64,000 bases of DNA from an uncultured Clostridia bacterium (GTDB lineage: Bacteria > Bacillota > Clostridia > Christensenellales > Aristaeellaceae), in assembly GCA_947166385.1 (NCBI GenBank), contig CAMVEB010000009.1:62001-126000 (forward strand), read 5' to 3'. The translations under genes and the position numbers were made by a program. The notes below the pieces were generated by a model. The model had not been told where the DNA came from. It saw only the letters and a list, made by a program, of their open reading frames with translations, and ran no database searches. Below are positions 54,287-63,759 of this stretch, piece by piece. Every line of letters starts with the position of its first letter. Position 1 is the stretch's first letter.

Positions 54287-55831
54287 ATGAAAATTGAACG
54301 GACTAAAAACGCGGCAAGAAACATTTTCTTCGGCGGAATGCTGAATATGCTCAACATCCTGGTGCCCTTCGTCATGCGTTCCGTCATGCTGTATTATCTG
54401 GGCACACAGTATTTGGGCCTGAATGGGCTGTTCAAGTCAATTTTATCCGTTTTGAACATGGCTGAACTAGGCGTAGGCAGCGCGATGGTGTTCAGCATGT
54501 ATAAACCCATCGCAGAAGACGATACCGAAACCATCTGCGCCCTGATGAAGCTGTACCGCATCTTTTACAGAGCAATAGGTTTGTTCATCGCCGTGGTGGG
54601 TCTGGCACTTACGCCATTCCTCAGAACACTGATCAAGGGCGATATCCCGCCGGATATGAACCTGTATATCCTGTATTTTATGAACCTGGGCAGCACGGTG
54701 CTGAGTTATTGGCTGTTTGCCTACAAGAACTGCCTGCTGAACGCGCATCAGCGCGTTGACGTGAGCAGCAAAATACGCCTGGTCATGCATTTCATCGAAT
54801 ACGCGCTTAAATTCACCGCGTTGATGGTATTCCGTAACTACTATCTCTATCTTACCATCCAGCTGGTAATCCAGGTGGTGATCAATCTCCTGATTGCTCA
54901 CAGGGTAACGAAGCTGTATCCGGATTATTCTCCGCGCAACAGCCTGCCCAGGGAAAAGGTGATGGATATCGTCAAGCGGGTGCGTGACCTGTTTACCGCG
55001 AAGTTTTCCGCCGTCATTTTCAAGTCGGCGGATACGCTGGTCATCTCTTCTTTCATGGGGCTGACGGCGCTGGCTATTTATCAGAATTACTACTACATTA
55101 TCACCTCCTTGCGCACCCTTCTGGAGGTAGTCGTAGGCGCATGCATTGCCGGGATCGGCAATAGCCTGATCACGGAGAGCGCAGAAAAGAACTACCGGGA
55201 TTTGAAGCGCTACAGCCTGCTTTTCAGCTGGATGATGTGTGTATCCACCGCTATGCTCCTGTGCATGTATCAGCCTTTTATGCACATATGGATGGGGCCG
55301 GAAAACATGCTTTCCTTTGATTATGTGATTTGCTTTGCGATCTATTACTATACCATGGGAATCAACAAGCTGGTCAACATGTTCAAGGACGCGGCGGGAA
55401 TCTGGCATTCGGACAGATGGCGCCCCCTGACAGCTGCTTTGGTCAATTTGGGCTTGAATCTCGCCACTGTGCAATGGCTGGGGCTGTATGGCGTATTGCT
55501 TTCCTCGGTTATTTCCATTGTTCTGGTACAGCTCCCCTGGCTGTTTCATAACCTGTTCCGGGAAGTATTCCCGCATAAGTACTTATGGCCGTATGTGCGC
55601 TTTTTCTGCGTTTTAATGGTGATCGTGTTGTTTTCTGGCGCGTGTTCATGGCTGGCCTGCTCCTTCTTCCATCTTGACGTGTGGCCCTCCCTGATCCTGA
55701 ACGCCTGCATCAGTTTCGTTATACCCAATCTTGTGTTTTTTGCGGTGTACGGCAGAAATAAACTGTTCCTTGAAAGCCTTGCGCAGATCAAAGGCATTCT
55801 GTTCAGGCGGCGGTCTGGCAAGAAAGCCTGA
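54287..55831 (+). CDS. polysaccharide flippase, Wzx-like (MATE/MOP superfamily)
   Basis: A 514-residue protein with about 14 membrane segments. The N-terminal 'RNIFFGGMLNMLNILVPFVM' and 'GTQYLGLNGLFKSILSVLNM' are typical of PST-type oligosaccharide exporters. It should move the lipid-linked repeat unit across the membrane for the Wzy-like polymerase. ATG 54287 is chosen; the track start at 54179 overlaps the small membrane protein and is Cys-rich and unlike the family. Confidence 0.84.
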   Translation: MKIERTKNAARNIFFGGMLNMLNILVPFVMRSVMLYYLGTQYLGLNGLFKSILSVLNMAELGVGSAMVFSMYKPIAEDDTETICALMKLYRIFYRAIGLFIAVVGLALTPFLRTLIKGDIPPDMNLYILYFMNLGSTVLSYWLFAYKNCLLNAHQRVDVSSKIRLVMHFIEYALKFTALMVFRNYYLYLTIQLVIQVVINLLIAHRVTKLYPDYSPRNSLPREKVMDIVKRVRDLFTAKFSAVIFKSADTLVISSFMGLTALAIYQNYYYIITSLRTLLEVVVGACIAGIGNSLITESAEKNYRDLKRYSLLFSWMMCVSTAMLLCMYQPFMHIWMGPENMLSFDYVICFAIYYYTMGINKLVNMFKDAAGIWHSDRWRPLTAALVNLGLNLATVQWLGLYGVLLSSVISIVLVQLPWLFHNLFREVFPHKYLWPYVRFFCVLMVIVLFSGACSWLACSFFHLDVWPSLILNACISFVIPNLVFFAVYGRNKLFLESLAQIKGILFRRRSGKKA

Positions 55832-55890
55832 TTGCTTCTCCCTTGCCGAATCAAATACTGGATGCTCTTTTGCATGTAGGGAGAAGCAAT
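55831..55890. repeat. 13-bp inverted repeat after the flippase gene
   Basis: 'attgcttctccct' (55831-55843) is the exact reverse complement of 'agggagaagcaat' (55878-55890). There is no T run, so it is not a typical terminator. Confidence 0.5.
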
Positions 55891-55965
55891 ATGAATAAAA
55901 CCGAAAAAAAGGGCGGACTATGACAAACTGTCGGCTGCCTGCCCATAAAAATGGGGGAAAGAAGA

Positions 55966-57277
55966 ATGAATCTCTATGAAAAACTCGTAAGCCGGGAAGA
56001 AAAACTGTCGCTGGTAGGGCTTGGCTATGTCGGTATGCCGATTGCGGTAGCTTTTGCCAGGAAAATCAACGTCATCGGCTTCGATCTCAACGCAAGGAAG
56101 ATCGAGATGTATAAGAACGGAATCGATCCCACCCATGAGGTCTGAGACGAGGCCATCTCGAATACGACCGTTGAGTTTACCGCCGACGAAACGAAGCTGC
56201 GCGAAGCAAAATTTCACATCGTCGCCGTGCCCACTCCTGTCAACGACGACCATACGCCGGATTTGACCCCTGTTGAAGGCGCAAGCAGGATCCTGGGCCG
56301 AAACCTGACCAAAGACTCTGTCGTCGTCTTTGAATCCACTGTATATCCCGGCGTGACGGAGGATGTATGAGTACCGATCCTTGAACGGGAATCCGGCCTT
56401 ATCTGCGGCGTGGATTTCAAAATCGGCTATTCTCCGGAACGCATCAATCCCGGTGATAAGGTGCATCGGCTTGAAGCGATCAAAAAGATTGTTTCCGGTA
56501 TGGATGAGGAAACGCTAGACTGTGTGGCGAAGGTTTATGAACTGGTGGTCGCTGCCGGGGGTTCATCGGGCGGAGTCCATCAAGGTGGCTGAAGCCGCGA
56601 AGGTGATCGAAAATTCCCAGCGCGATATCAACATCGCTTTTATGAACGAATTGTCCATTATTTTCAACAAGATGGGCATCGATACAAAGAGCGTGCTGGA
56701 AGCCGCGGGAACAAAATGGAACTTCCTCAAGTTCTATCCGGGGCTCGTCGGTGGTCACTGCATTGGCGTCGACCCCTATTATCTCACCTATAAGGCGGAA
56801 ATGATGGGCTACCACAGCCAGGTTATCCTGGCTGGTCGCCGCATCAACGATGATATGGGCAAATACTGCGCGGAAAACTGCGTAAAGAGTCTGATTGCGG
56901 CGGATAAGGCCGTGAAGAACGCGAAGGTAGCTATTCTCGGCTTCACCTTTAAGGAAAACTGCCCGGACACCAGAAATACCAGAATCATCGATATTGTTCG
57001 TGAATTGAAGGATTACGGGATAACCCCTGTGATCGCTGATCCGGAAGCGGACGCGCATGAAGCAAAGCTGCTATACGGCATCGAATTTGTGGATATGAGT
57101 ATGATTCGGAATATGGACGCCGTTATTCTTGCAGTCGCCCACACCGCGTTCAGCCATATCACCATAGCGGATATGGATGGGTTCTTCGGTGACGGCACGA
57201 AGGTTCTGCTCGATCTCAAGGGTCTTCTCAGCCGCAGGGAATACGAAACCGCCGGGTATAAGTATTGGAGACTGTAA
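55966..57277 (+). pseudogene. nucleotide-sugar dehydrogenase (WecC/TviB type), broken
   Basis: The full-length frame is recognisable: NAD site 'LSLVGLGYVGMPIAVAF', 'SIKVAEAAKVIENSQRD', and the active-site Cys in 'PGLVGGHCIGVDPYY'. Three lesions break it: TGA at 56143 where Gly is expected ('THEV-x-DEAI'), TGA at 56368 where Cys is usual ('EDV-x-VPILERESG'), and an extra G in the G5 run 56557-56561 that shifts the frame. The intact enzyme would oxidise UDP-N-acetyl-hexosamine to a uronic acid. Point sequencing errors cannot be excluded, but three in 1.3 kb suggest real decay. Confidence 0.82.
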
Positions 57278-57322
57278 GTGTTCAGTTATAGTTGAATTTG
57301 GATGACAGATGGAGGAATGACG

Positions 57323-58295
57323 ATGGGCTATCAGCATATCAGTTTCCCCGAGGGAAGCGTTTTTCTGGTTACAGGCGGCGCCGGGTTTATCGGATCAAAC
57401 CTTTGCGAAGCCATATTGAAGTTAGGCTATCACGTGCGATGCCTTGACGATCTCAGCACCGGCAAACAGACGAACGTCGATTTGTTCAAAGGCAATGCAA
57501 ACTACACGTTCATCAAGGGCGATATTAAGGATCTCGATACCTGTATACGCGCCTGCGAAGGCGTGAGCTATGTGCTGAACCAGGCCGCTTGGGGTTCTGT
57601 TCCGCGGAGCATCGAAATGCCCCTGTTTTATTGCGTCAATAATATTATGGGAACATTGAATATGATGGAGGCGGCGCGCCAGTGCGGCTTAAAGAAGTTC
57701 GTCTATGCGTCCAGTTCCTCTGTTTACGGCGACGAACCGAACCTGCCCAAAAGGGAAGGCCGGGAAGGTAATCTACTTTCTCCTTATGCAGTAAGCAAAA
57801 TGTGCGACGAGGAATGGGGCAAGCAGTACACGCGCCACTATGGGCTGGATACCTACGGCCTTCGTTATTTCAACATTTGGCCGCCGCCAGGATCCCAATG
57901 GTGCATACGCGGCAGTCATTCCGAAGTTTATTCGCCAGCTTCTTCATGGAGAAGTGCCGACGATCAATGGGGACGGCCGCCAAAGCCGCGACTTCACATA
58001 TATCGAGAACGTGATCGAAGCGAATCTGAAAGCCTGCCTTGCGCCTCACGAGGCGGCCGGTGAAGTCTACAATATCGCGTATGGCGGCCGGGAATACCTT
58101 CTTGACATCTACTACGGATTAACCGAAGCGCTCGGCATTACGGTAGAGCCGATCTTTGGGCCGGACAGAGCCGGAGATATCAAGCACAGCAACGCGGACA
58201 TCGGCAAGGCGCGGGAAAAGCTGGGCTATGACCCCGATTGGAGCTTTGAGCGCGGGATTAAGGCGGCCATTGCATGGTATAAAGAGAATTTGTAA
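57323..58295 (+). pseudogene. NAD-dependent nucleotide-sugar epimerase (WbpP-like), frameshifted
   Basis: An SDR-fold epimerase: 'FLVTGGAGFIGSNLCEAIL' (Rossmann), 'YASSSSVYGDEP', and the catalytic YxxxK in 'SPYAVSKMC'. The frame breaks at 'caacatttggccg' (around 57876): the protein should read 'YFN-(V/I)-FGRRQDPNGAYAAV', but the T run is two bases short. The rest continues in the other frame from 57840 to 58295. 'SVPRSIE' fits UDP-GlcNAc/GlcNAcA 4-epimerases. Together with the preceding broken dehydrogenase it would have made a GalNAcA-type donor. GGAGGA lies 6 nt before ATG 57323. Confidence 0.8.
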
Positions 58296-58351
58296 AGAAA
58301 ACAGGATAATCCGGACATAATGTGCATGCCGTCCGCAGCGGAGGATTCAAA

Positions 58352-59521
58352 ATGGATAGAATAAAAAAGTTGTTCATTTACTTGTTTGCCAGGATAAAAT
58401 GTTTGGTTCTTTCACCCATTGCAAAGCTGAAATACGGAAAGAAGCCGGTATGGCTCGTCTGCGAACGGGGAACGGACGCACGGGATAACGGCTATCATAT
58501 GTTCCGCTATCTGCGGAAAGAACATCCCGAAATCGAAGCCTGGTATGTCATTACCCGCGATTCCGTCGATTTGAAAAAAATATCTGATTTGGGAAACATC
58601 GCTTTTCGGGGCTCCCTGAACCATTGGCTGCTTTATATCCGGACAAAGATGATCTTAACGGCTTTTCAGCCATTCTTCTGTCCCAGCAGCAGCCACCGGT
58701 TTTATCAGGACATAATCAAAAAGAACCGGCAGCGGATCGTCTTTTTACAGCACGGCGTTATTGCTGTGGATCTGCCGCTATATTATCAGGAACGCGCGAA
58801 GTTTGATCTGTTCATTTGCGGTGCTAAACCTGAATTTGATTATGTGTCAAGCCATTTTCATTACACGCGCGGCGAAGTGCGGTATACGGGCCTGGCCCGC
58901 TTTGACGCCCTGCATCAGTTTACTGTAAAACGGCAGATCCTGATCATGCCCACCTACCGCAAATGGCTGCGGAACCTAACCGAGCAGGAATTTGCGCAGA
59001 GCGAGTATGCGGAACGGTGGAATCATCTACTACAGCATCCTATGCTGACGGAGATCGCTGAAAAATACAAGGTCGAGATCATTTTTTATCCGCACCAGCT
59101 CATGCAGCATTTTATCGGGCTGTTTTCCTCCCAAAGCCCCCATATCATCATTGCCGATAACCGGCATTATGATGTTCAGCCACTACTGAAGGATTCCGCC
59201 CTACTGGTAACAGATCATTCCAGTGTTCATTTCGATTTTGCCTACATGAAAAAGCCCGTACTGTATTATCAGTTCGATGAGGAACAAGTATACAAAAATC
59301 ATAATGCCCGCGGCTATTTTGATTTCGACAAAATGGGATTTGGCGAGAAGATTCAAAACGAAGAAGAACTGCTTCGTCTGATTGCTGAGTACGCATCGAA
59401 AGATTTTCAGATAAAACCAGCGTTTGCGCAGCGTATCGAAGGCTTTTTTCCATTGCATGATACCCATAATTGCGAACGGATCTATCAAGAGATCATGAAC
59501 GATTTCGGTCAGGAAAAATGA
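58352..59521 (+). CDS. CDP-glycerol glycerophosphotransferase-family protein
   Basis: A 389-residue peripheral membrane enzyme of the TagB/TagF family. 'WLVCERGTDARDNGYHMFRY' and 'VFLQHGVIAVDLP' are N-terminal family motifs, and 'ALLVTDHSSVHFDFAYMKKP' the C-terminal donor-binding motif. It would add glycerol phosphate or a similar polyol phosphate to the repeat unit. ATG 58352 has GGAGG 7 nt upstream. Confidence 0.85.
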   Translation: MDRIKKLFIYLFARIKCLVLSPIAKLKYGKKPVWLVCERGTDARDNGYHMFRYLRKEHPEIEAWYVITRDSVDLKKISDLGNIAFRGSLNHWLLYIRTKMILTAFQPFFCPSSSHRFYQDIIKKNRQRIVFLQHGVIAVDLPLYYQERAKFDLFICGAKPEFDYVSSHFHYTRGEVRYTGLARFDALHQFTVKRQILIMPTYRKWLRNLTEQEFAQSEYAERWNHLLQHPMLTEIAEKYKVEIIFYPHQLMQHFIGLFSSQSPHIIIADNRHYDVQPLLKDSALLVTDHSSVHFDFAYMKKPVLYYQFDEEQVYKNHNARGYFDFDKMGFGEKIQNEEELLRLIAEYASKDFQIKPAFAQRIEGFFPLHDTHNCERIYQEIMNDFGQEK

Positions 59522-59541
59522 TCCTGTGAGGAGGAAGGTTT

Positions 59542-60570
59542 GTGGATTTTCCGATTAGTATCAGCGTCATCATGGCGACGTATAACGCAGAAATTCCGCT
59601 TCTGAAAGAAGCGGTGGACAGCATTCTGAACCAGACGTTCCGTGATTTTGAGTTTCTCATCATTGACGATGGCTCCACGAATGGGTCTAACGCATATCTG
59701 AAAAGCATTCTGGATGAACGTGTACGGATCATCCGGAATCCGCAGAATATCGGTATGACAAAATCGCTGAACGTCGGATTGAAGCAGGCAAAGGGAAAAT
59801 ATATCGCTCGCATGGATGCGGATGACGTTTCGCTGCCGACCCGGTTGGAAACCGAGTTCACATTTATGGAAGCGCATCCGGACGTCATCGTATGCGGGGC
59901 GAAAAGGTCGGGCTCGATCATCGGAGAAAAAATAAAGCTACCCACGCCCCTGAAAAATGAATTGCCAGAGGAGATGGAGGAATACCGGGTCAGAATGCTG
60001 TTTAACAATCCCGGGCCGATTCATCCCAGCGCGATGCTGCGCCACGAACCGCTGCTTACGCATCATATTCTGTATAACGAAAACCTGAAATATGCCCAGG
60101 ATTACGGCATGTGGGAGGAGGCCAGTCACTTTGGGAGGATTTGCCGTCTAAACGAACCGCTGGTGTATCGCCGGGTGTCTGACAATCAGATTTCTGTGGC
60201 GAAAAGAGAAATCCAGATTCAATGCGACAAACTGACGCAGAAAAAAATCCTCTCTGATCTGCTGGGCGACATATCCGACGCGGAAGTCGATTTTCATTAC
60301 GTCCACTCCACCGGATATTACCCGGAGGCCGTGATGACACCCGAAGTGGCCAAATGGTATGACCGATTAATTCAGGCGAATAAATCCCGCGGCATTTATG
60401 ATCAGAAAAAACTGGAAAGCCGGATCATTCTCCTCAAAAAATCGCTGATCAGGAAGTCATTTAAGCAGGGCCTGTCCATGCCCGAAAAGATTCGGATGAT
60501 GTTTCGCTATCTGCCCTTTCCCTCGGCCTTGAAAATGCTTGCGGGAACGATCATAAAAAAGAACCCTTAA
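59542..60570 (+). CDS. glycosyltransferase, GT2 family
   Basis: A 342-residue GT-A enzyme with 'ISVIMATYNAEIPLLKEAVD', 'FLIIDDGSTNGS' and the metal site 'ARMDADDVSLPTR'. GTG 59542 follows GAGGAGGAAGG. It is the last gene of the polysaccharide series and is followed by a strong terminator. Confidence 0.86.
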   Translation: MDFPISISVIMATYNAEIPLLKEAVDSILNQTFRDFEFLIIDDGSTNGSNAYLKSILDERVRIIRNPQNIGMTKSLNVGLKQAKGKYIARMDADDVSLPTRLETEFTFMEAHPDVIVCGAKRSGSIIGEKIKLPTPLKNELPEEMEEYRVRMLFNNPGPIHPSAMLRHEPLLTHHILYNENLKYAQDYGMWEEASHFGRICRLNEPLVYRRVSDNQISVAKREIQIQCDKLTQKKILSDLLGDISDAEVDFHYVHSTGYYPEAVMTPEVAKWYDRLIQANKSRGIYDQKKLESRIILLKKSLIRKSFKQGLSMPEKIRMMFRYLPFPSALKMLAGTIIKKNP

Positions 60571-60615
60571 CCGTCTCCGCGAAAAGGGCAGATGTGAAGA
60601 AGCAAATACTGTTCA

Positions 60616-60661
60616 GAACCGCCAAAATCCTTGAAACAGATGGATTTCGGCGGTTCTTTTT
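60616..60661 (+). terminator. strong terminator at the end of the polysaccharide genes
   Basis: 'gaaccgccaaaatcc' (60616-60630) pairs with 'ggatttcggcggttc' (60642-60656), 15 bp with one mismatch, followed by T5. Confidence 0.88.
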
Positions 60662-60771
60662 ATCAGTGGGGATGAAGAGCAGCGGGGTGCAAATAGGTAC
60701 TGTTAAGTATTATACACAAATTAATCAGCATTCCCTTGACTGCAAATACCTGATACTATTCTTCTACTAAG

Positions 60772-60820
60772 AGCTATGCTGTAAAGGGTGAATTAAGACT
60801 TCACCCTTTACAGCATAGCT
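60772..60820. repeat. 21-bp perfect inverted repeat upstream of the tnpV fragment
   Basis: 'agctatgctgtaaagggtga' plus a (60772-60792) is exactly complementary to 60800-60820 with a 7-nt loop. No T run follows, so it is probably a structure belonging to the tnpV-bearing element rather than a terminator. Confidence 0.75.
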
Positions 60821-60907
60821 AGACAGGCCTTCTGTGGTAAGAAGGACTATTCCGCTATGCGGACCCCATCATAGGGCTTTGACAGGCCGATTATACCACA
60901 GGAGAGC

Positions 60908-60974
60908 ATGGAAATGAAGAGCATCTTTGAACAAATGGGTGGAACGAATACCCAGGTTGGCAATTATCTGATCC
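60908..60974 (+). pseudogene. tnpV fragment (transposon-encoded protein), cut by the IS
   Basis: 'MEMKSIFEQMGGTNTQVGNY' is the N-terminus of TnpV-type proteins from clostridial mobile elements. After 'YLI' the frame enters the terminal repeat of the IS and stops at 61022. The rest of tnpV is not found beyond the IS. Confidence 0.65.
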
Positions 60975-63025
60975 CCCGACTTCACCACATTAATGTCAAT
61001 TATCAGAAAGAGAAAGATGTCTGAAAGCAAGGGAAATCATTAACTTTTCCTTACTTTTTTTATGCCGTTATGATACAATATAATAGCACGTACCGCTGCT
61101 ATTTCGAGGTGATTTGAATGACAATAGAGAAGTATGAATCAAATGGGATCGAATGCTTGCGAGTTGTTAGAACATATCGTGTCAAAAATACCAATGGGAA
61201 AAGTGTCAATCGCAAAGAAGTAATAAAATCCCTTGGTGCGCTTTCCAAGTATGACGATGGGCAGCCAGAATATCTGCAACGACTAAAGCAATCATTTGCT
61301 GAAAAGAAACCTCTTATTCCAGAATTGCTACCATATGTGGATCAGGCACCAAAGCAAAAGATTGCTGTTTCTTTTACCTTTGGGGATCGTTACTGTAGTT
61401 GTACGCCTAAGCTTTTTGCACCTTGCATACTTGATCCAGTCTTTGCTGCACTTGGTTTGGATGAACTTTTTGCCAGCATTAAGCATTCATCCAGGATTAA
61501 ATATGATCTGCAGGGAATCATTCGCCTGCTGACATATGGCCTGCTTCTTGAACCTGCATCAAAGATGGCGACCATGAAGCAAAACGATTCCTATTACCGT
61601 CCTCTTGTGAAGAGCACTTACGCCGACAATGTTTACGATGCGCTGGACGTTATTTACGAGAACAAACGACAGATTATGCAGCGGATGAATACCTGTATCA
61701 CCCGGGGTATCGGTCGGAATACCAGCACAGTCTTCTATGATGTCACAAACTTTTGCTTTGAAGCGAAACAACCAGATGAAGACGGACTGGACGATGAAGG
61801 GAACGTCTTGGAGCGTGGCCTGCGGAAGATGGGCGTATCCAAGAAAAACCGGAAACAGCCCATTGTGCAGATGGGACTGTTCCTGGATGACAACGGAATA
61901 CCGATCTCTATTCAAATGTTCCCTGGAAACACGCTGGATCATCTGACTTTCCGGACAGCGATGAAGAACACTGTGGATAATCTTGATCTGGAACGATTGA
62001 TTCTGATTGTGGACAGAGAAATGTATAACGGCACCAATATGTGTCATGTCCTGGACCAAGGAGATGGATATATCGTTTCCAAGAGCTTGAAGAAGAGTAC
62101 AAAGAACGAACGGGCTTGGGTGCTTGATCAGGAAGGTTATACCGTTGTCAGCCCAGATTTCAGATACAAGTCCAGAATCATCACCAGGACTGTTACTGCA
62201 GAAGACGGCAGTAAGAGGAAGATTCAGGAGAAGGTTGTTATCTACTGGAGCCGTGCTTTTTATACCCGGGAGAAGCATGAAAACCAGTCATTCCTTGATT
62301 TCATTGAGAAGCTCAAAGCTAAGCCGGCTGGTTTCCGGGTAACCGCTGCGCAGAGAAAGGGTCTGCGGAAATACATGAAGAAGGAAATGATCCAAAAAGA
62401 GACTGGCGAGATTGTTGATTCTAAGAAACTGCTTTCCATGATTGATGATGACAAACTGACGGAGTTTAATGAACTGATGGGATATTACCAGATTGTTTCC
62501 TCTGAGTTGGAAATGGATGACATGGAGATTATTGATAAGTATTATGGACTAACGCGAATTGGGGACAAGTTTCGAGAAATGAAGGGAACGCTTGAAACTC
62601 GGCTGATTTGGGTAAATACGCCGGAGCATATCCAGGCTCATCTGATGATCTGTTTTATGGCCCTTACCATGATGCGGATAATTCAGCACAAAATAAAGAA
62701 ATCCTTGCCGGAAGAAACGGCAAAGGATCTTAACTGGTCCTACGGATTGCCGGGAGATAGGTTACAGAAAGCGCTGCGTTTTTGGTCAATTGATCAAATA
62801 TCGGATGAATACTACCGAATGAGCAATATTAATGATGAAGATTTGAAAACCATCTGTTCCGCAGTAAATCTCCAGATTCCCCTTAAGCTCTTTACTCTCG
62901 GTGATCTGCGTTCCTTAAAGTCATCTGTGGAAATCTTCTGACTGCAAGTACTAATTATTTGGCAAAATGTGCCCCGAGCCGTTATCTGTCTTTGGATTTC
63001 CTGTTTTTGAAGTGGCAAAGTCGGG
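60975..63025 (+). mobile_element. complete IS1634-like insertion sequence
   Basis: About 2,051 bp with one transposase gene. The terminal inverted repeats are 'cccgacttcaccac' at the left and, as reverse complement, 'cccgactttgccac' at the right end (63012-63025). No target duplication was found, and the flanks do not rejoin, so a later rearrangement is likely. A second, truncated copy lies at 38710-39050. Confidence 0.82.
61118..62941 (+). CDS. IS1634-family (IS4-like DDE) transposase
   Basis: A 607-residue protein that looks intact. 'TSTVFYDVTNFCFEA' near residue 206 holds the first catalytic Asp, 'LILIVDREMYNG' the second, and 'YQIVSSELEMDDMEIIDKYY' the YREK-region Glu of IS4-type enzymes. 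N-terminal 'VKNTNGKSVNRKEVIKSLG' is typical of the IS1634 group. The element may still be active. Confidence 0.85.
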   Translation: MTIEKYESNGIECLRVVRTYRVKNTNGKSVNRKEVIKSLGALSKYDDGQPEYLQRLKQSFAEKKPLIPELLPYVDQAPKQKIAVSFTFGDRYCSCTPKLFAPCILDPVFAALGLDELFASIKHSSRIKYDLQGIIRLLTYGLLLEPASKMATMKQNDSYYRPLVKSTYADNVYDALDVIYENKRQIMQRMNTCITRGIGRNTSTVFYDVTNFCFEAKQPDEDGLDDEGNVLERGLRKMGVSKKNRKQPIVQMGLFLDDNGIPISIQMFPGNTLDHLTFRTAMKNTVDNLDLERLILIVDREMYNGTNMCHVLDQGDGYIVSKSLKKSTKNERAWVLDQEGYTVVSPDFRYKSRIITRTVTAEDGSKRKIQEKVVIYWSRAFYTREKHENQSFLDFIEKLKAKPAGFRVTAAQRKGLRKYMKKEMIQKETGEIVDSKKLLSMIDDDKLTEFNELMGYYQIVSSELEMDDMEIIDKYYGLTRIGDKFREMKGTLETRLIWVNTPEHIQAHLMICFMALTMMRIIQHKIKKSLPEETAKDLNWSYGLPGDRLQKALRFWSIDQISDEYYRMSNINDEDLKTICSAVNLQIPLKLFTLGDLRSLKSSVEIF

Positions 63026-63106
63026 TTATAACAGAAAACGGGCACTGATGCTATAGAATCTATTCAGAAAAAAACGGAAACAATGCTTTGCCCAAGCTTG
63101 GCGGAG

Positions 63107-63150
63107 AAAATAACAATCTTTACGCCGGGTAAATCATGACATATAATCTG
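63107..63150 (+). promoter_or_regulatory. repeat promoter, copy 3 (msrA)
   Basis: TTTACG (63119-63124), a 17-bp spacer 'ccgggtaaatcatgaca' and TATAAT (63142-63147). The core is nearly identical to copy 2 at 34547-34575. Confidence 0.78.
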
Positions 63151-63177
63151 GAAGAAACAATAAGGGAGGGGACAGCA

Positions 63178-63666
63178 TTGCGGACGATTTATCTTGCGGG
63201 AGGATGTTTCTGGGAACTGCAGAAGTTCTTCGATCAGTTTGACGGCGTTCTGCGTACGGAGATAGGGATGTCAACGGGCCAAAAAAGGCGTCGACCTATC
63301 AGGAAGTCTGCAACGACAGCGGGCACGCGGAGACTGTGAAGATCGAATATGACGAAGAAAAGATTACGCTGGAACAGCTCTTGAATTATTAATTTTTGGT
63401 CATCGATCTGCTGGCGGTGAACTAGCAGGGGCATGACAAAGGGATCCAGTACCGGACGGGATTTTCTATACGGCGGATAACCAGGTGCCAGCGATCCGTA
63501 GCGTGTATGACCGGGAGGAGAAAAAGATAGGAGCGAAGCTGGCCGTGCTGGCGGAACTGCTGGTCAACTTTTCTCCGCGGAGGAACACCACCAGAAATAC
63601 CTGGAGAAGAACCCGGGTGGGTACTGCCATATTCCACAGCAGTATTATTCCCTGGGTAAACAGTGA
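63178..63666 (+). pseudogene. msrA: peptide methionine sulfoxide reductase MsrA, broken
   Basis: The start is intact: TTG 63178 with GGGAGGGG upstream, then 'RTIYLAGGCFWELQKFFDQF' with the catalytic Cys in GCFW. Afterwards pieces of MsrA appear in different frames: 'TYQEVCNDSGHAETVKIEYD', 'QGHDKGIQYRTG', '[16 protein letters not shown]' and '[20 protein letters not shown]'. At least two frameshifts and two stop codons separate them. Confidence 0.85.
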
Positions 63667-63697
63667 CATAAAAGTTGCAGAAAATAGCAATCAATAG

Positions 63698-63726
63698 TTG
63701 CGCTACAGAGAATTTTGTGTTATAAT
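63698..63726 (+). promoter_or_regulatory. promoter of the last gene
   Basis: TTGCGC (63698-63703), a 17-bp spacer and a perfect TATAAT (63721-63726), about 35 bp before the start codon. Confidence 0.55.
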
Positions 63727-63759
63727 AAAATTGAATATGATCAGAGGTGATCTTAATCA

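Noticed and set aside
56143-56370. TGA codons read as an amino acid (recoding or selenocysteine) in the dehydrogenase gene
   Set aside because: Many genes in the window end with TGA, the expected residues are Gly and a non-catalytic Cys, and a separate frameshift follows, so decay or error is simpler.
60772-60820. Terminator function for the 21-bp hairpin
   Set aside because: No T run follows, and a good terminator already lies at 60616-60661.
38710-63025. Functional composite transposon formed by the two IS copies
   Set aside because: The left copy keeps only one end, so the pair cannot mobilise as a normal composite element; only the bracket itself is claimed.
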